Shown here: positions 11,830 through 21,901 of the stretch, piece after piece
Layout of the letters: the number at the start of each line of letters is the position of its first letter
Position numbering within the stretch: position 1 is the stretch's first letter
Source: Chlamydoabsidia padenii
Lineage: Eukaryota; Mucoromycota; Mucoromycetes; Mucorales; Cunninghamellaceae
Direction: 5' to 3'
NCBI GenBank assembly: GCA_025330725.1
Contig: JAIWND010000002.1
Location: 434,001-498,000, forward strand
DNA length: 64,000 nt
Position numbers and translations under genes: made by a program
The notes under the pieces: generated by a model
The model's input: the letters and a program-made list of their open reading frames with translations, nothing else
The model's database searches: none
What the model was told of the DNA's origin: nothing

Positions 11830-13332
11830 ATGTCATCGACAAGCAATAGGACAGCATCACCTCCACTTCATCGTCCTATAGACGGCACTTCATTTTGTCT
11901 TGGCGCCAAACCATTTTTACTCAGCAAATCAGCACAATCGAAACCAATCACATTCAAGAAAAAACGTCGACGATTCAAACAAAGTATTCCCATGCCTTCT
12001 CTCACCTCCACCAGGAACCAACGTCAAGAACAAAATGACGATACAATGGAAAACCTCCCCATTACCAATGTATTAGAGGGTGTAGTAATATTTATTGACA
12101 AAAACTCGGTGGCCAACAAGGATCGCTTAACAAGAGTGGCTTACGCACTTTCGGCTACAGTCATTGACAAATGGGCACCATCAGCAACACACCTCATTCA
12201 TGGATCTATCACTCAACCATTACATTCCTCATTCCAGCAAACCACTCGTACACCAGTTCTTATCACCAAGTCCCTGAATAGGAAAATGCGTGTAGTGGCA
12301 CCTACTTGGCTCTTGGCTTGTTACGATCAAAAGAAACGCATGCCTGAAACCCTCTATCCTTACGAAATGGACTCGAAGAGTAGACTCACTTCACTCACAG
12401 CCCATTCGACAACTCTCCAACAATCTTCTAACAATCAAGCAAAGGAGGACGATAATCCTTTTGGTTTAGAACCTGAAGAATTCGCTCAAATCGAAGACTA
12501 CAGTGAAGACGACGACAATAGTAGACACGACCCATTAGCAAACAACAGACGAATGACCGACTATTTCCAACGTACCACTAATAACAATAACAACAATGAT
12601 CACGACGATGATGATGATCAAAATGATATCGATAATGATTTCGGAGGCTTTGACGATGACCCAATACAGCAGCAACCCAATGAATCGATTACCGGTGGTG
12701 GTGGTGAAATCGACGATGATGCCAGTAGTATGTCATACTCTTTATTGGAAATGTCCCAAGCTGTACCAATGCGACCACAAGGAGTGAATGAATCGGTTTG
12801 TGCTTATACCAACAACCGCACAACACCATCGAATACATCATCAAAACCACAAGGGAACGATACACCATCTGACAACATACCTACCTTGGCGGGACTAGCA
12901 ATGCAACAGATGGCAAACGTATACGAAGGACTAGAACCACCAAAGATCAAACACGAAGAATGGACTGTGGCAGATGACGGTATCCGAACAACAAAACATG
13001 GTGACGACGATGCCTATCACAACGACGATGACGACGTGGAGATCATGTCTGTACTACCTGATATTGATCCATCAAGACTCTCAAAGAAGACGTTGGGACG
13101 TGAGGATCGTCTACAAATCTGGTATGGGGAACAATCCTTCTGTTTGGATGCCGACTTGACTCGCTCTCCTTCAGATCAACAACAGGTGGTGGATCTTACA
13201 AGCAGCCTTCCTTCCATTGTAAAGTCCAATCCACGACCACCATCAACATCCAAACGAACAACAAATGCCTCCACGTCAAGACTAACAACAATCAAATCTA
13301 CTTCTGCGAAGAAACTCAAGAAAACTCACTAA
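11830..13332 (+). CDS. BRCT-domain protein with PIP-box-like and SUMO-interaction motifs
   Basis: Intronless 500-residue protein. A single BRCT domain lies at about 75-175 (LEGVVIFIDKN, then VVAPTWLLACYDQKKRMPE, with the conserved Trp). The rest is disordered, rich in Asn, Asp and Gln. Embedded short motifs include RMTDYF near residue 240, matching the hydrophobic core of a PCNA-binding PIP box but with Asn instead of Gln at the first position. There is also an IKHE sumoylation consensus near 371 and VVDLT near 453, a canonical SUMO-interaction motif preceded by acidic residues. The C-terminus is Ser/Lys-rich and basic. These motifs together suggest a replication or DNA-repair factor recruited to PCNA and SUMO-modified partners; this is inference, as no specific orthologue was recognised. 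Confidence 0.8.
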   Translation: MSSTSNRTASPPLHRPIDGTSFCLGAKPFLLSKSAQSKPITFKKKRRRFKQSIPMPSLTSTRNQRQEQNDDTMENLPITNVLEGVVIFIDKNSVANKDRLTRVAYALSATVIDKWAPSATHLIHGSITQPLHSSFQQTTRTPVLITKSLNRKMRVVAPTWLLACYDQKKRMPETLYPYEMDSKSRLTSLTAHSTTLQQSSNNQAKEDDNPFGLEPEEFAQIEDYSEDDDNSRHDPLANNRRMTDYFQRTTNNNNNNDHDDDDDQNDIDNDFGGFDDDPIQQQPNESITGGGGEIDDDASSMSYSLLEMSQAVPMRPQGVNESVCAYTNNRTTPSNTSSKPQGNDTPSDNIPTLAGLAMQQMANVYEGLEPPKIKHEEWTVADDGIRTTKHGDDDAYHNDDDDVEIMSVLPDIDPSRLSKKTLGREDRLQIWYGEQSFCLDADLTRSPSDQQQVVDLTSSLPSIVKSNPRPPSTSKRTTNASTSRLTTIKSTSAKKLKKTH

Positions 13333-13651
13333 TCCTGATGCATTGGATTGACCCACCTTGTCTCCCCTCTCCCCATTCCCATACATCTAGTCAATAGTCT
13401 ATCCATTCACTGTAAATAAATCTAAACACTTTACCCTATTGTTATAAATAAAAATAAAAATAAAATAAAACCTTGATTACTTGATGTGGGTGGGGTCTCT
13501 TTTATGATTTATATGCAGATTCAAACATCGACAGCGGATAATTAGAAAAGGCGGTGTTTGAAATATCCGGTCCATAGTTCTTCCTAAAAGTACGAAGAGG
13601 AGTCAATTTTTCTTTTATTGCTTTTTCTTTCTCTTTTTATTTCATTAATCC
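13333..13651. other. Short intergenic region upstream of CDC50-like gene
   Basis: Contains AATAAA-type repeats at 13446-13470, likely poly(A) signal for the BRCT gene, and a variant of the recurrent motif (GGCGGTGTTTGAAAT at about 13551) roughly 90 bp upstream of the next ATG. Confidence 0.4.
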
Positions 13652-15224
13652 ATGGCCGAAGAAGAAGAAAAAAAGACGAAACGACCAGAAAGTAAGTATC
13701 GATCTCTCCTCTTCTTTTAACTTGTCTTATTAACTTGATCTTTTTATACTATACTGTGACCAACTGATTAACATAAAACATAGATGGACCTTTTCGACAG
13801 CAAAGACTTCCAGCTTGGCAACCTGTCCTTATACCTCGCAATGTATTACCGACTTTGTTTATCTTTGGTATTATCTTTTGCCCCATTGGTGGTTTGCTTT
13901 ACTGGAATAGTGGCAGGGTAAGCAGGAATACGAAGAAAATCAAGAAAGGATGAACTTGGACTGATGACCTCCAACTTTTTTTTTTTTTTTTTTTTGGTAG
14001 GTCGATGAAATTATGATCAACTACTCATACTGTAACCAATACACACAACCAGTTTATTTGGCGGATAGTCTCTTCGATTACCAATTTAGTAGCCAGGACA
14101 ACCTTAGTCAGATGCAACCACCTGCTTACCATGTAGAAAACTCGACTCAGTTTTTGGATCCCTCTTGGCAAAATCCCAACAATCTATCGATCCCTCAATG
14201 CATTCTCGACTTTACTGTACCCTCAACTATGGTTGGACCTATCTATATGTATTATCGCTTGACAAATTTTTATCAAAATCACCGTCTTTACGTCAAGAAT
14301 CTCGATGCTGATCAACTTTTAGGAACGGCGTCCACGGGCTCCACCATACACACCAACTGTGATCCTTTGGCAACCAATGATGATGGACTTTATATCTATC
14401 CTTGTGGTTTAATTGCCAACTCTATGTTTAATGGTATGATTCGATGGAATAGGGGATATTATGTAATGTTATTCATTTTCTTTTTCTTTTTCTTTGTAGA
14501 TACGGCATCCAACTTTACCTTAATCTCAGGTGACAACAACGCCAAGCAACAATTCAACTTCACCACCACGAACATTGCTTGGCCAACCGATAAACAAAAG
14601 TACAAACCCACTCAATACAGTAACAGTCAGATTGTACCACCACCCAACTGGTCGAAACGATATCCCAATGGACGATACGACGACCAACACCCTCCTCCTG
14701 ACTTGTCCACTATGGAACGATTTATGGTGTGGATGCATGTGGCAGCACTTCCCGATTTTAGAAAGATCTGGGCTAGAAATGACAATGACAATTTGGAAGC
14801 TGGTCGATGGCGGGTGGCTATTGATATGAGTAAGTCAATTCAATTAAAAATGATTCAACATGGTAAGATTAACAAAATGAACTATTTTATTACTATACAT
14901 AGACTTTGATACATTGCAATACGAAGGAACAAAATGGCTGGTACTCTCAACTACAACACCTTTAGGTGGTCGAAACCCATATCTCGGTATTGCTTATATG
15001 GCCATTGGTGCTCTTTGTCTATTTTTGGGATTGGTCTTTACACTTCGACATTTGATTCGGCCAAGGTAAAATATAACACAGACACAAAATAGGACTTGGC
15101 GCACTAAATACGATGATATTGTTTAATATATAGAAAATTAGGCGATCCTTCTTATCTATCTTGGAATCAACCTGGTGGTGGACTGCCCAAGAACAAACGG
15201 GCAAAGCACTTGCACAAAGAATAG
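13652..15224 (+). CDS. CDC50/LEM3 family P4-ATPase (lipid flippase) subunit
   Basis: Exons 13652-13691, 13784-13917, 14001-14433, 14500-14829, 14903-15065 and 15134-15224 encode 396 residues. Layout is typical of the family: cytosolic N-terminus with [17 protein letters not shown], first membrane helix (about 40-60, [20 protein letters not shown]), a long lumenal domain with [20 protein letters not shown] and [12 protein letters not shown], then the second membrane helix around 350-372 and a short basic cytosolic tail. Such subunits chaperone P4-ATPases from the ER and are required for phosphatidylserine and phosphatidylethanolamine translocation. Lumenal NxT/NxS sites are visible. It lies 164 bp before ATG27 on the same strand with its own poly(A)-like signal at 15262. 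Confidence 0.95.
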
Positions 15225-15388
15225 AATGTTATGTTGTAAAATGTAGTTTAAACTTGTCCCAATAAAGAATATCTCTGTTTATGCACGTCGGAGTTATTAC
15301 CCCATAGATGTTTCAAAATCATAAAGACGCCAACCCTTCTTTTTTCATTTACCCCCCCCCCTCTCTTCTTCTTTTATATTTACTTGAT

Positions 15389-17042
15389 ATGATGCACCTG
15401 GGCTTCAAGTTGACAGTATTGTGTTTTGGTGCTTTTGCTCTATCTACAGTCAATGGTCGTCAGCCTTATTGTAATCCTGGATTCAAACCTAAGGCAGACA
15501 CACCTTTTGAACTTGACCTATCAAAATTAGACAAGTAAGTATAACGAACAAACGCCATCCACTATCAAACAGTTTTGGCGTCATTAATATGATACTAATG
15601 TTTTCTTGTTTTATTCTGTCAATAGAGACTTTATTATTGAAGTGACCACCGACACACATCCAGCTAAAAAAAAGGTCCTGACTCTGATCAATATCTGTAG
15701 CGTTTTAACACCCAATGGAAACGATAAAGACGAAGACAAGTGTAATAAACAAGACGTAAGTACTCATCTCATTCATTTAATACAAACCAGGATCCTCTTC
15801 TTGACTCTTTTTAATTTTTTTTTTTTTTGTAGTATATTTGTCGGCGAAAGATATTTACCAAAGGTGGTGAAGACTACGTGGCAGTAGTACAGGACATCGC
15901 TGGTGAGCTCAGTGCAAAGTAAGTAATAGAACAAATATATGATTCAAAACAAGGCGTACTTTGACTAATCAACTCATATATATCTATATATTACTCGCTG
16001 TTATTGGTGGAACCCTTTTGATATTATACTCTTTACGCGGACCCAGCTTCAAACCAGAATTTAAACTAGTAGGGTCTTCAGATGATCTAACTAGAGGTAA
16101 GTATAGTGGAATCCACCTATTATGATGGAGGTTAAAAGAAATGATAACTAATCTTACTTTTTGATTTACTAACTGATATCTCTTGTCTAGTTGGCACCCA
16201 GTATTCGTTAACATTGAACGGTGGAACAGATCTTGGACATGAGCAATCAGCAAGCATTACACTAGAATGCGATCAGCAAGATAAAAACGTAAGATAAGGG
16301 GGACATTTTTAATGGGAATACATGGACTAACTACACATCCTACATATTAATATTTAGGCCTCACCTTCAGAACCAGTACCTGTGTCTTATCAAAACAATG
16401 TACTTACTGTCACTTGGAAAACCATTCATGCTTGTGCGTAAGTCTGATATAACCCATACATGTGTAACTTGTAAAAAGGTCGGGGATAACTAATAGCGAT
16501 TTGATTTAATGTATGTAGATATAAGACAGGAGAAAAACGTCCAGAAGGCGGTAGGAATGATGGCAATACAGAAACGTCATCTGGAGCATGGACTTTCTTT
16601 AAAATGTAAGTTACATACTCTCGAATGGACTCGAATGATGATACTAAACACATGGTAAATTTGTATCTGGGGGAAAATATCATTATAGATTGTTGATAAT
16701 GGGTGTCATTTACTTGATTGGAGGGGCACTTTACAACTTTAACCAGTATAACGCTCGCGGTTTGGATCTTATTCCCCACAGAGGTAATGTATAGAAGCAA
16801 TAAATAAAAACTGCTATCGACTTGTAAGGTTTATACTCACACTAACTGCGCCAATGGTACTCTCAAAATGATAGATTTCTGGTTGGATCTACCTTATGTT
16901 ATTCGGGTACGTAATGAATCTACAGGAAGAATTCATAATAAGCTAACTATTTTTCCTCATATAGGACTTGGTATCGCATTGTGTGGGTTCAGTAATCAAT
17001 CGGCGACGCGGCGGAGGTGATCAAGGATATGTAGCTGTATAG
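15389..17042 (+). CDS. ATG27: Atg27-type autophagy membrane protein (MRH domain)
   Basis: Ten exons (15389-15534, 15626-15755, 15833-15918, 16047-16096, 16191-16288, 16358-16437, 16519-16605, 16689-16783, 16875-16906, 16965-17042) encode 293 residues. A signal peptide (about 1-22) precedes a cysteine-containing lumenal domain of mannose-6-phosphate-receptor-homology type, one transmembrane helix (LLIMGVIYLIGGALY, near 225) and the highly conserved cytosolic tail with ARGLDLIPHRDFWLDLPYV. Atg27 cycles between Golgi, endosome/vacuole and phagophore assembly site, supplying Atg9 membrane. Two ATGs in tandem open the frame; the first is used here. The acceptor of exon 4 is ambiguous: an alternative one at 15953 would leave only a 35-nt intron and add 31 in-frame, hydrophobic residues. 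Confidence 0.9.
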
Positions 17043-17849
17043 TTATAGTGATGATAATATTACCCCCATCCCTTTTTAGTATAGGAACTTTGCCTGTTTG
17101 TTATAAATTTGTTTATATCAATAAATAAAAAACCCTACAGCCCATTCTAGACTGTCTTTTTCTGTAAATCAAGCTATAGGTATACTTATTATGGCACATA
17201 TGATAATGTCTCCTTCCATTAAGTTGACTTTTTTTTTTTTAAAAAAAAAAAGGGGGGGGAGGAGCTTAAGATCTATCTAAACACTTGCCAATGCCCAGTG
17301 CATGATTTTCATTAAATTGACATCCCGGTAATCCATTTTCAATTTCCGCCTCTCCACTTTCACCGTAGGCTTACAAACCCTCTCAATCATGTAGGACATG
17401 TGTTTTTTGCATTCCTAGACAACATGATTCAGTCAAGATCATTTATGTCAGCTAGTTCAAGATGGATGTAGAATGACAATGGAGCTCTCATCTTCAAAAC
17501 CAACATCAAGAGTAATTTTCAAATCCCGCCAGGTCACACTGCGAAGGTATTCCCTAATACAAGTCGAAATGATTATTATTCACTTGATTACTAGACCATG
17601 TTTATTTTAAAGGCACTATAGTATTCAACTTTTTAGAGTAAGAGGCCAAGCGATTTTAGCCATGTGTGTTGGTGAGGTCAAACTTGAGATGTCAAATTCC
17701 GACATAGATACCTCCTTTCTGCATAAAAAAAAAAGTCCACCAGTATAAAATGCAGGTAATATTTTATTTAAAAAACAACAAACTAGAGTTACAGATGCAT
17801 AAAATAAGGATAAAAGTAAATAGATGATATACCAAGAAAGATGTCTAAA
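17043..17849. other. Convergent intergenic region with recurrent motif copies
   Basis: About 800 bp between the 3' ends of ATG27 and the permease. Poly(A)-like AATAAATAAAAA at 17120 serves ATG27. It contains a T12-A11 palindromic tract (about 17228-17251), an exact TTCAAATCCCG at 17518-17528 and two near copies (about 17338-17353 and 17687-17702). No convincing coding frame. Motif copies here are not upstream of any recognised gene, which may mean an unrecognised transcript. Confidence 0.4.
17518..17528 (+). promoter_or_regulatory. Recurrent motif copy in convergent intergenic DNA
   Basis: Exact TTCAAATCCCG followed by CC, between two gene 3' ends; no gene start known nearby. Confidence 0.45.
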
Positions 17850-20684
17850 CTAGAGGATAAAATATAAAGCACGTTGCCACCATGTCAGCGTCGTATCTTT
17901 GACGTTAGCTTGTTGAATTTCGTATAAGGAGACCCGACCAGTTTCAAAATCTGCTTCCTCTAGAGGGACCACCTTGGATTTCATGATCAACTTGTAGCCA
18001 ATATAGAGGATAGGCGCCGGAACCAAGCCGATGTAGTTTTGGCAGAAGAGTTGTACATCAAATTGGGGGGTAAATGCGCTATAACCTATAAAAAATAAAA
18101 CAAGAGATTAGATTGGGTGAGGGATAGAAAAAAAAAAAAAAAAAAAAAAAAAAAAGAAGAAGAGAGGGATATTTTACCTTGACCAAGGATAATCAAAATG
18201 CACAAGACACAAGGGAAGAGTCCACTGAAAGGGTACCATGGGCTTACATAAGGCAAGTCTTTGAGATCACGTCCCTGTTTGAGATAAGCCCGTCTAAACC
18301 GAAGATGGACAAACGAGATACTCCACCAGCTGATAAACCCGGCCACCGTGGTGATGGATAAAAACCATACAAAAGCTACACTTGCACTGTAGATACTGAC
18401 AAAACAAGCCGCAAAGCCACATATAGAGGAAACAAGCACCGCGATCCAAGGAGCACCAAAGCGATTGGTTTTGGCAAGAAAGGCAGGGGCATTCCCATCA
18501 TGAGCGAGTCCCAATAATGTTCGAGCAGTGGTGTAGACCGCCGCATTGGCAGCGGACAGGACAGCAGTGAGGACAATGGCGTTAATGACATGAGCACCGG
18601 CTTGAATTCCCGCCAGTTCAAAGATCAATGTGAATGCAGATGTGTTTGGACTACCGTCACCATTGGCTAATTGTTCATTGTTGTAAGGCATACACATACC
18701 AATAAGGAAGATCGTAAAGACATAAAAGAAGAGGATCCGCCAGAATGTATTGCTGATGGCCCGAGGAATAGCCTTGACAGGATTTTGTGCTTCGCCGGCA
18801 GTGATGCCCACTAGGTGTCAGCCAAAGACAAGGGAAAAAAAAAAAAAAAAAACGTTGGTGAGTTGATGTGGTCATCAAAACGAGGTCATATGCTTACCAA
18901 CTTCAGTTCCTTGATATGAGAAACCTGCAGATAGTAAGACACTAACTGTACCAACAGCACCATTTGCAAAGGCCCCAGGAGCAATCCAGTATCTGATAGT
19001 AGGAACATGATCATTAGTATGTGTCATCTGCAGGTGTCTGTTGTTTTATTAATGTCGACTTACCTGAACCCAATAGGACCCTGACCACCAACAGCACCTG
19101 TACTGACAAGAATGGCTAAATAAACATTCATTAATATCCTCTTCTGTCCAATATAAACTTTTTTCCCCCTACCAATAATGATGAATACCAGTACAATAAG
19201 AATCTTGATCATCGAGATATAGTATTCCAATTCCCCGTATAGTCTAAAGAGATAGAAGAAGTAGGTTAGTTTGTCAGTATGATTTCTTTTTTTTTCTTTT
19301 TGGCACTTACTTGACACTTAGCAGATTGACTATAATAATGATCACCATGAAGATAGCTGACCAGGCAGCATCAGGAAGAATGGGACCCCACCAATCGACA
19401 ATAGTGGCAGCAGCGGAGAGTTCTATATATACATGCATACAAAGTGGATGATCAGCATTAGTGCATGGAATCTTCTTTTGTTGCATATAACTTACCTGTA
19501 GCAATCGTTACGCTCTAGTTGAGAAAAAGGACGTAAAAGGAAGATTAGTTTACAGTCATTGTCGTTAGCCACCGTTTACTTTTTATCACTCTATTGTCAG
19601 ACTTACATACTAATGATCATAGCGATGAATTGACCGAATTGGGCAACAAAAATATCAGTACGAGTACCAGAAGACATTACCCATTAAAACGACCTATTAT
19701 CATAACTTACATAAAACCTGATAATCCAATATTAGTAACATGATACCTCCCCCCTTCTTTATTATACATAGTATCTTTTTTTCATGTTACCAATAGTTCC
19801 AACCACAAGCAAAACCTAATGCTGGATCCACGAATCTTGAAGCATAATGATTAAAGGAGCCAGTTACCTACAAAGTGATAGAGATCATTTAAGAGGTGAG
19901 TATGCATACAGAGAAGACTTGTGCCAAGGATTAAATCATACATACAGGTATCAAGGATGCCATTTCCCCCAGGGTTGTCATAATACAGTAGACCATGAAT
20001 CCAACTAATAAAAAAATCAGTCAGCTATAAACACATAATCCATTATCACCAATTACTTACTAACTATGTAGGCAATCAAGGCTCCTGCGGGACCTGCCTA
20101 ATGATGAGATGAAATCGATTGACCCCCAAGCCATGTTATGTGTGAGTGAGTACACGATGACGCATATTAGAATTTCCGCCACCCCGCCCAAAGGCTTACC
20201 GTTGCTATGTTCATGCCCATGTTTAAGAAGAGCCTAATCCGATAATAGCAATTTGAGTTAGTATCCTCTTGATCAATTTCTTTTTTCGTACTTCTACAAC
20301 CCTTGATCATGATGAGGAACTTACCCAGTACTATGTTGATGATATATAAAAAAAAAAAAGGATGAGTTTGTAAGTAGTCGGTTATTGTAATTGACCCAAA
20401 AATTCCATCATTGGTTTTTTTTTTTTCCCTTACCCAATACAACCACCAAGAGCAATCATTTGAATGTGTCTAGTCTTGAGTCCACGCTGTGTTCCTTCAT
20501 TTAAATCCAATTCCTTGCTGCTAGTATCCCCATTTTCCAGACACCCCGGTTCCATTTTCGAGTGGCTTCGTTGGCTGCTACTACTGCTGGCATAGTCGAT
20601 TTTTTCAGATCCATAGTTGGTTATTGATTGTTGGTCATATCGTTTATAGGGTTGTTGGCCTAAATCCTGGTGGCCACGATTCAT
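17850..20684 (-). CDS. Amino-acid permease (APC superfamily, YAT/fungal AAP family)
   Basis: Plasma-membrane proton-coupled amino-acid transporter of 562 residues with about 12 membrane helices. Minus-strand exons: 20434-20684, 20325-20330, 20200-20233, 20061-20097, 19946-20004, 19791-19867, 19711-19717, 19496-19514, 19311-19422, 19173-19243, 19064-19115, 18898-18992, 18178-18810 and 17850-18085. The spliced product shows the family signatures RHIQMIALGGCIGTGLF, NIATAGPAGALIAYIV, CGWNYWFYSVTIATELSAA, SYQGTEVVGITAGEAQNP and SAANAAVYTTARTLLGLAHDG. The cytosolic N-terminus (1-75) is Ser-rich and hydrophilic, ending in LKTRH. Two exons are only 6 nt (TACTGG) and 7 nt (GTTTTAT); both are needed to restore GTG and WFY in conserved positions. 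Substrate cannot be predicted. Exon boundaries were set by conserved motifs and consensus sites, and total length is in frame. Confidence 0.93.
19711..19717 (-). other. 7-nt microexon of the permease gene
   Basis: Minus-strand GTTTTAT follows a TACTAAT branch site and TTATCAG acceptor and precedes GTAAGTTATG. It completes Trp and adds Phe-Tyr, giving NYWFYSVT, as expected after the family GWNYW block. Skipping it would shift the frame. The following intron is unusually long (about 196 nt). Confidence 0.75.
20325..20330 (-). other. 6-nt microexon of the permease gene
   Basis: Minus-strand TACTGG is flanked by an AACATAG acceptor and a GTAAGT donor. Joining it between the exon ending CIGG and the one starting GCTC yields G-T-G-L-F, exactly the conserved first-helix motif of amino-acid permeases; skipping it would delete Thr-Gly but keep the frame. 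Confidence 0.8.
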
Positions 20685-20898
20685 GTTGAGTCAGAGTGAG
20701 GAAGAGAGAGAAGGAAAAGAGGAAGAAAAAGGTAAAACTATATCGGGTTTAAAAAGTGTCAAAAAAAAAAAAAAAAAAAAAGTTAGATTCCAACACCGAT
20801 TAATAAAAAGTTTTATTGTCATCCAATGATTACCCTGATACTAAAAAAGAGTAGACCAAATAAGGGACAATAAATGGGACCACCATCGTAATGTGCTA

Positions 20899-21697
20899 TC
20901 AACCGAGGTAGAGCGGAGCCTGTATTCTTTCTTGATTTGATTCCACCATGATTCCTTTTGGTAGCAGTTCATCCATGAGCATATGCACTTTTTCAAGCTG
21001 AAACACAATGTCCAGCTCAGTCTAATGTTTACAAAAACGAGGGTTAGTAAAATGTTATCTTTATGTTGTTATTGTATCTTACCACTTTATCAAAGTAAGT
21101 GTCCATTGTTTCTACGGTAATTCAAGTTACAATAGTGTTAGTACTTGTTGTTCACCTTTACTGATACTTACCCACAAAGAGTTGTATCCATTCAAGTATT
21201 CCGAATTCATTCTAAAAGTTAAAAAAAAAAAAAAAAAAAAAAAAATACAAGCGATTATTATCAGTGTCCACTTTGAGTCATTGTTATTTACCTCTTGATT
21301 CGCGGGACAGTGGCCAACAATAATATAGAGAGAAGCGTAAACGCGATAGACTATAGAAAAAGAGGTCATAAAGTTATCAGTGGCCAGTCATCATACGTTT
21401 ATTCATCCTTTTCTTTTCTTCTTACCAATGTTATATTCTTCAAAGTCAAATAACAAGCACTATTGATAGTTTTATATTTTGAAAAAAAAAAAAAAAAAAA
21501 ATAAGAGGAAAGTTTGTTAGTTTTTGTTAATATCATAATAGAGTATAGCTTTTACTTACATGTTGTGAAGGACGAGACACACACTTTTTTGCTAGTTCGT
21601 ACTCGAACTGTGGTGGGTCTAGAGGAGGCGAGGAAGTATAGTACCTTGCAAATCTTGTTTGACATTGTTTGTTAACTATAAGGACAAAGGATATCAT
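20899..21697 (-). CDS. AP-4 complex sigma subunit (clathrin-adaptor small chain)
   Basis: Six exons (21560-21697, 21426-21459, 21292-21350, 21172-21211, 21083-21111, 20899-21021) encode 140 residues, the usual sigma length. It begins MISFVLIVNKQCQTRFARYY, the longin-like sigma N-terminus. It continues with FEEYNIVYRVYASLYIIVG, FVETMDTYFDKVTELDIVF and the tail QLEKVHMLMDELLPKGIMVE followed by ER-IQAPL. The substitutions KVHMLMDELL and APL-type C-terminus point to sigma-4 rather than sigma-1, -2 or -3. AP-4 works at the trans-Golgi network in cargo sorting. All introns are short. Subtype call is from remembered family features and is less certain than the adaptor-sigma assignment. Confidence 0.88.
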
Positions 21698-21901
21698 TTG
21701 ATGTTATCCAGCCAGGTAAGTGGAAATAAAAGAGAAGAGTGGGATGGGAATCCCGCCAAGGCACTTTTATTTTCCCATCCTACACTTTTAAATTTCACAT
21801 CCCGACCTGCGCCAAAATGATCAAAAAGCATGAATGCCATTGACTATGTGTTAAAATCAATCAAAACAAGTAGACAAAGTACATCCATCAATAATACTTT
21901 A

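Noticed and set aside
18121..18160. Long A runs (also about 42062, 61179) as retroelement poly(A) tails
   Set aside because: No reverse-transcriptase coding sequence, no target-site duplication and no 3' end of a repeat is seen; homopolymers occur throughout introns and leaders.
19607..19690. An open stretch in the permease reading TRTDIFVAQFGQFIAM as an exon
   Set aside because: It cannot be joined to the exon ending GWNYW with any AG acceptor in frame, whereas the 7-nt microexon and the AGC-starting exon reproduce the conserved NYWFYSVTIATELS sequence. It is intronic.
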